DNA of 64,000 nucleotides from positions 310,001 to 374,000 of the forward strand of contig VTFK01000292.1 in NCBI GenBank assembly GCA_009617715.1, given 5' to 3'. Every line of letters starts with the position of its first letter. The first letter of the stretch is position 1. The notes under the pieces were generated by a model. The model was not told the DNA's origin and ran no database searches. It saw only the letters and a list, made by a program, of their open reading frames with translations. The translations under genes were made by a program, and so were the position numbers. This document shows, piece after piece, positions 59,111-64,000 of the stretch. The DNA is from Plectrocnemia conspersa (lineage: Eukaryota; Arthropoda; Insecta; Trichoptera; Polycentropodidae).

Positions 59111-60399
59111 GTAAGTAACAATTGAATGTTGCAATTTTATTTTTGTTTGCCATCATTAGCACCTCATTTAATTTATAATTGATATATTAGTTCATACTGA
59201 ATCATCTGCATCACGTAATACTGCTCTAAGGCACAAGCTTAAATTAAACGAGTCGCATTTTAACGTGCGTTTTTCATGTACACGATAACAACCTGAGCCT
59301 TTTGCTTTAATTGGTGAATGAATTTAATCATAAGGTCTCATTGACACATCAAAAGCAGAAATTTACTATAAAAGGTAAATTATTTGTAAATTGTTTCGTT
59401 TTTTGCGAGCATTACAAATACATAAAAAATAAAAGAAATTTGACACGTCTTTCAAAATAATAGACAAAAAGTATCAAACAGCAAAGGGCTTTTCTCAATG
59501 TAGTTATAAAAGAAGTTGAAATCATTTAGTTGGGCTTAACAGCAAATAAAATACTTATGCGAGTAAACAGATATTGTATTATGTGATATATATAATTCTT
59601 AGGTTATTTTTTTATGTATATATTTTTGAATTAGAAGGATTTAATTTTTTTTTTAAATTAAACACATTCAGAACAACTGATTAATTAATATAATCGTCTT
59701 TATACATAACGCAAACATAATTATTTAATAATTATTTGAGATTAAATCATCGCTTACTTTAAAAAGAATACATATGATATTTAATTTATATATAACGTTA
59801 TGCTTAACTGTCTGTAATTAGCATTTTTTCTACTTTATAATTTTTTTTATGTACTATATGTATATACTTTTTATATATTGATTTAAATTTTTTCGCTAAC
59901 AATATCAAGTTATATCGTAGCCGGAGGCAAACATATTTGTAAATTTTAAAAAAATAATTTAATATGCAAATTATAATATGTTGTGTATGTAAAAAAATAT
60001 TTTTTCATTATAATGCAAGACAGAGCATGCTTTTAATAACAAAGTTAAATATTTACAATGTTTACACAGATTATATTGGATTTTGATGAATATTTAAAAG
60101 CATATTTAGTGTAAGAATATTTTGAAGCCAATTTTTCAATAAGTTATTATATTTAATATACTAGTTTAATCCCCCGTGGGTTGATAAAACCCTTTTGCTC
60201 AATTCAAACAGATTAAAATAGTTTAGTATTACAAAAAGCTTAAATGTTTTACTATTTTAACTAATCTATAAAAAACTACAAGAAAAAAATCAAAACTTGG
60301 TATTTATATAGTTGGTTTATAAGCTTAACTTTTGAAACATAACAGACCTAAATAACAAATATTAAAAGTTAAGCCGAATTAGTTATTTAATATAAACGA
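59111..60399. other. AT-rich stretch, no gene
   Basis: Nothing supported. Confidence 0.4.
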
Positions 60400-60690
60400 G
60401 ATGTATATAATAAAACAATACCCTTTTTGATTAAATACAACCGTTGGCGTGTATTGCGTTGTTTTGTTACGCGACAATAAAAATCGAATAGCTTACATGG
60501 TCCATCGCATTGGCTAGCAATTGAACTGAATAAATTTGCACGATTCAAGAGTAAACTCAAAGGATGTAAGGTTGAAAAGTATGTTGCGGCCATGTGTCCA
60601 GATCTTACATCTTAGGTGGGATTTCAGTCCCTTGTGTCCATGGTGACAAGAAAACTGGATCTGATCAACGCGATTGCTCGGTCAAGCGAA
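60400..60690. promoter_or_regulatory. GC-richer island, no supported gene
   Basis: A 68-codon minus frame and a 79-codon plus frame start here. An acceptor-like ggtgggatttcag at 60629 precedes a plus stretch VSMVTRKLDLINAIARSSEL, but no donor follows before AT-rich sequence. Not called as a gene. Confidence 0.25.
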
Positions 60691-63353
60691 TTACCTTATT
60701 TTTTATGTAGTATTTTATTTTTGATAAAGGTATTAGATTTAATATTTCGTTATCATGTTGCCTCGTTTTTATATACATCTATACCCTCTGTTTGCTTTCA
60801 AGATTTGACAGTATTGTATGAGATTTTTGTACAAATAAATACTAATATATTATAAAATTAAAATATTAACTAGGAAAATATCTTTATTAACAAGTTAAAT
60901 TAACGTTATAAAAATACGTTAATCATTTGCGTCAAAGTTAATCTTTGTATATTTTAACATAACTGTTAATTAGATAAATACACTAATCTTTAAAGCTGCG
61001 CGATCTTTAAACATAAGCACGTTTTTTTAAACTGCTTAGCAAAATAAATCTTGAAATTTTAAATAAAAATTAATTAAAATTTTTGAAATTTTAAATGAAA
61101 ATTAAGCTAAATATAAAGTGCATGAGTATAAGAATTTAATCGATACTTCGGGATAAATAAATTTTTGTGTTTTTCATTTCTCGATGTTTTCTATTTCTCA
61201 AGAATTCTTGAATTTAGGAATTCGAATGTTAGCATACTTATAATTAACTATAATGATTAAAATAATTCAATCAGTTCCCACATACTATACACAGATATTC
61301 TATATTCTGTACGAATATAATTAAGTGTTTCTCTTTTTTCAATGTCTCTCGAAAAATGAGTAATTTATCCAAATATCTTCGGTATTCTTCAGAAAATTGG
61401 ACATATGAAAAAAGGTAATATTCAGTAATTTTTATATGATTATACTAATAATATACTAATAATTATACTTATAAAATATTGTGTATACAAGATATTTTTT
61501 TAATGATTTCATTTAAAATAGTTTGGGTCAATTATTTTATATTTAAATTATAATATGATAAATAATTCAAAATTATACTCGTGTATGATCGTTACATTAA
61601 TACATTATTTTTAATTTTAATGTAATATATTATTGTAATTTTGACTGAAATATTAAAAGTATGTTTATTTAAAGGTTACTTTCCATAACATAATACTTTC
61701 TCTCGTCTTTGTAAAAAGATGGCAACATTTAATTAAATGATTTATATATAATAAAACAGTGACTTTTATTTCATTAAGCCGGCGAACGGATTCTTATCAG
61801 AGACTTAATAATATAAAAATCTTTTAGTCATTGACCTTTCCATTAATATTTTTTGTTAATCAGAAAGTGAAAAAGGCGTTAATGTTTGAAAATATAAGTC
61901 TATACAACTTTTATATTATCAAACAATATTTTTAAATTGTTAATTAGAAATCCTTGTCCCTTTTATCACTACTTGCACTGAATGCAGCTTTCAAATAGAA
62001 ACATTACTTCTAAGAAATGACAATATTTTTGCATTATGCTGACGTATCTGAATCTGGGAATTTATAGTCACACTACTTAATCGATACACTTATCCCAAGC
62101 AAACAAGAATTTTCCGCATACACAAGAAAAAATCAAACATTGACTTGCCTAATAAATAATAACAAAAATCTTATATATATACATACATATATAAAGCTGT
62201 ATTTAAAATTAAAAATAATAAACATACTTAAAATACAGTTATGTGGAAGTAAATATGTTTATGGTTATCTGCAAATAATTTATAATTTACTAGGGTAATT
62301 TATAACCATAACAAAAAAAATAATATATAAATTTTAAATTTCGACATTCAGTCTTAAAAGCCTTTTTTATTGTTTGATTCGAAACGGTACGTAAAAACTA
62401 TGTTAATTAGTAAATATTTTTCAAAATTATAGAACATAACTAATTTATAATTAACACTATAACATACAACATAAATTACTTAAAACGACACCTATTTTCA
62501 AAAGAATGTATACTTTTAAATGTAATAAAGAAAAAAGATATTTAAAAATAGGTGAAAAAATCTTTCTATCAACTATTATGCCTTTGTAATTAATATATAT
62601 ATATACTTCTCAGTCTATCACGAGATTTAAAATCGAGATACATAAAACTTAGCCCTTTGAACTAATATTTAATTTTCGAGACCGAAACTGAAAAATGAAT
62701 AAATTGGTACTAGTTTTATTTTTAACTATAAAAAATACCATTTCATTATTTTAAATGGCTTTCGTACTACTTTGGATGATATGCAGTTTCACATTACTTT
62801 TGATAGTAAACTAATAAATTTAAAAAAAAAAAGGATTTTTGTATGAAATATATTGATAAAGCATTCGACAAATATTATTTTGCGCTTTTATCTCGGAAAC
62901 TATATATTTTTAAATTAATTCCTTTGATTAATTTATTTAAGAACTTATTTGTCCTAATTATGATCCTGTTTATAAGAAACGGCATTACAGGTAATGACTA
63001 ATCACAAGTCACAAGTCGGTCAGTTGCTTCATCAGGTAGGACTGCAAGCCCTTTGAAGCTATTATTATACTAACCCTTGATTACCAGATATATAGTTAGC
63101 GTATAAATAAATTACTTTTGTCAGTGAAAAAATATAAAGGAAAGGTGAAACATTTCAGCAAAATTAAATGTAATTATCACGGTGGAGTAATCATTTTGGC
63201 TGTGTGAGAGGCGTTACCGAGTGTAGCTAAATATACATTCCAGGAATAACCTGAATGGAGGTGTTTTCTGGAAATACTAATAGGAATTTGAGTATATTGT
63301 GATTTTATGTTAATATATAAAAAACAAAAACGGTACAAATTTTAATTAAAACT
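60691..63353. other. AT-rich stretch, no gene
   Basis: A slightly more complex patch at about 63160-63300 has no frame. Nothing else. Confidence 0.4.
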
Positions 63354-63398
63354 ATTTTCATAATATTTTTAAAACTGTTTTAAAAATATTATGAAAAT
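63354..63398. repeat. perfect 22-bp inverted repeat with 1-nt spacer
   Basis: attttcataatatttttaaa... on the left is matched base for base by its reverse complement on the right, with a single t at 63376 between the arms. It can form a near-loopless cruciform. Confidence 0.9.
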
Positions 63399-63466
63399 TG
63401 CATTTCAATAAAAAAAATAAATAAAATGAATTATCACAGCAAAATCTTTAAATAAACTTAATATTG

Positions 63467-63508
63467 GACGAAACAATGGTTCTAAAAGACGAAACAATGG
63501 TTCTAAAA
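63467..63508 (+). repeat. 21-bp exact tandem duplication
   Basis: gacgaaacaatggttctaaa plus one a occurs twice in direct succession with no difference. A recent slippage event or an assembly artefact. Confidence 0.9.
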
Positions 63509-64000
63509 ATTTTTAATACCCACGTTTTGAAGAGCAATGTAAATATTTATATAGAATTATTTTCTTAATTAATTTGTGTATAATCTATATTTTATGCCTT
63601 AAATGCATTTTGGAACTTCTCATTATAACTTGTGTATAGTAATTTTATTGAAAAAATAAGTATTTAGCCCAAGCACATTTACTATCAAACTAATAATCTA
63701 AATAGGAATTATTATTGAAGCGCATACTTCACATTGACTTTGTATAATTAAAGTTTACAAGTATTTACCATATAAAACATATTTATACCCATATGCACGA
63801 ATAAAACTATTGCTTCATAAAATAGTGTGCTTTATTCAGAAAGCTAAAAAGCTAAAAGCACAAGTGCCACAAAGAATATTACTTTAACTACGGCGACAAT
63901 TCAAAAAACGTCTATTTACGGGTCGTGATCAAATTAAAACAAAATGGGGGGTTAAAAAGGAAAATAGTTTGCGCACCACCGATATTCGCGATCGCTTCCC
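63509..64000. other. AT-rich DNA ending in a GC-richer patch (63880-64000)
   Basis: The last 120 bp (acggcgacaattc, ttgcgcaccaccgatattcg) are complex and may be the start of another island or gene that continues beyond the window. No frame can be judged. Confidence 0.25.

Noticed and set aside
1..64000. CRISPR array, operon, phage or other prokaryotic system
   Set aside because: No regularly spaced identical repeats with unique spacers and no dense coding. Composition and splice signals are those of an insect genome.

Overview
The window is AT-rich, intron-poor-in-coding eukaryotic DNA, almost certainly from an insect. The evidence is GT-AG spliced coding sequence of a conserved insect class C receptor, a degraded mariner element of insect type, several decayed insect-type non-LTR reverse transcriptases, hAT and Helitron remnants, a tRNA-derived SINE, and very few open frames. 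The insect order cannot be fixed from this sequence. No prokaryotic operon, CRISPR array or intact virus is visible.

Host genes. The only host exon I recognise well is at 432-570 (minus strand). It encodes the TM5-loop-TM6 part of an orphan class C GPCR of the GPR158/179 type (Drosophila CG31760-like). I found no convincing upstream exon of the same gene, so most of the window is probably a very long intron or upstream flank. Weaker exon-like signals, none assigned to a protein, lie at 4822-4928 (+), 26252-26352 (-) and 29131-29238 (+). A promoter-like block with a full NRF1/Ewg-type site lies at 6590-6873. Short, less AT-rich islands (for example 2080-2560, 5700-6060, 9520-9900, 24700-25250, 36540-37010, 44640-45210, 47050-47480, 50270-50760, 54690-55170, 56100-56340, 60400-60690, 63880-64000) look like conserved non-coding DNA but carry no supported gene.

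Repeats. The dominant structure is a head-to-tail duplication of about 3.4 kb (10417-13800 and 13801-17188). Each copy holds a SINE and a pogo/Tigger-like MITE. A truncated third copy (20848-22196) sits between two copies of an unrelated repeat of about 0.84 kb (20017-20847 and 22551-23400), which carries decayed coding sequence of unknown family. The duplicates differ mainly in homopolymer length, which suggests long-read error or recent origin. Other mobile remnants are non-LTR reverse transcriptases (3058-3850, 27854-28180, 33950-34975 minus, 58930-59110 minus), a Helitron helicase piece (45610-45790), a hAT transposase (48600-49130), hAT-like ends (4045, about 29873) and a mariner (53180-54050). 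A further SINE copy lies at 43861-43992, and a 5S-rRNA-like fragment at 56105-56172 (minus).

The parts do not form a pathway. The window reads as a transposon-rich gene desert or giant intron beside one GPCR exon. The items most worth checking are the nested duplication, the unknown 0.84-kb repeat, the long hairpin at 38287-38477, the 5S-like fragment, and the duplicated GC-rich block near 27.5 and 28.7 kb.
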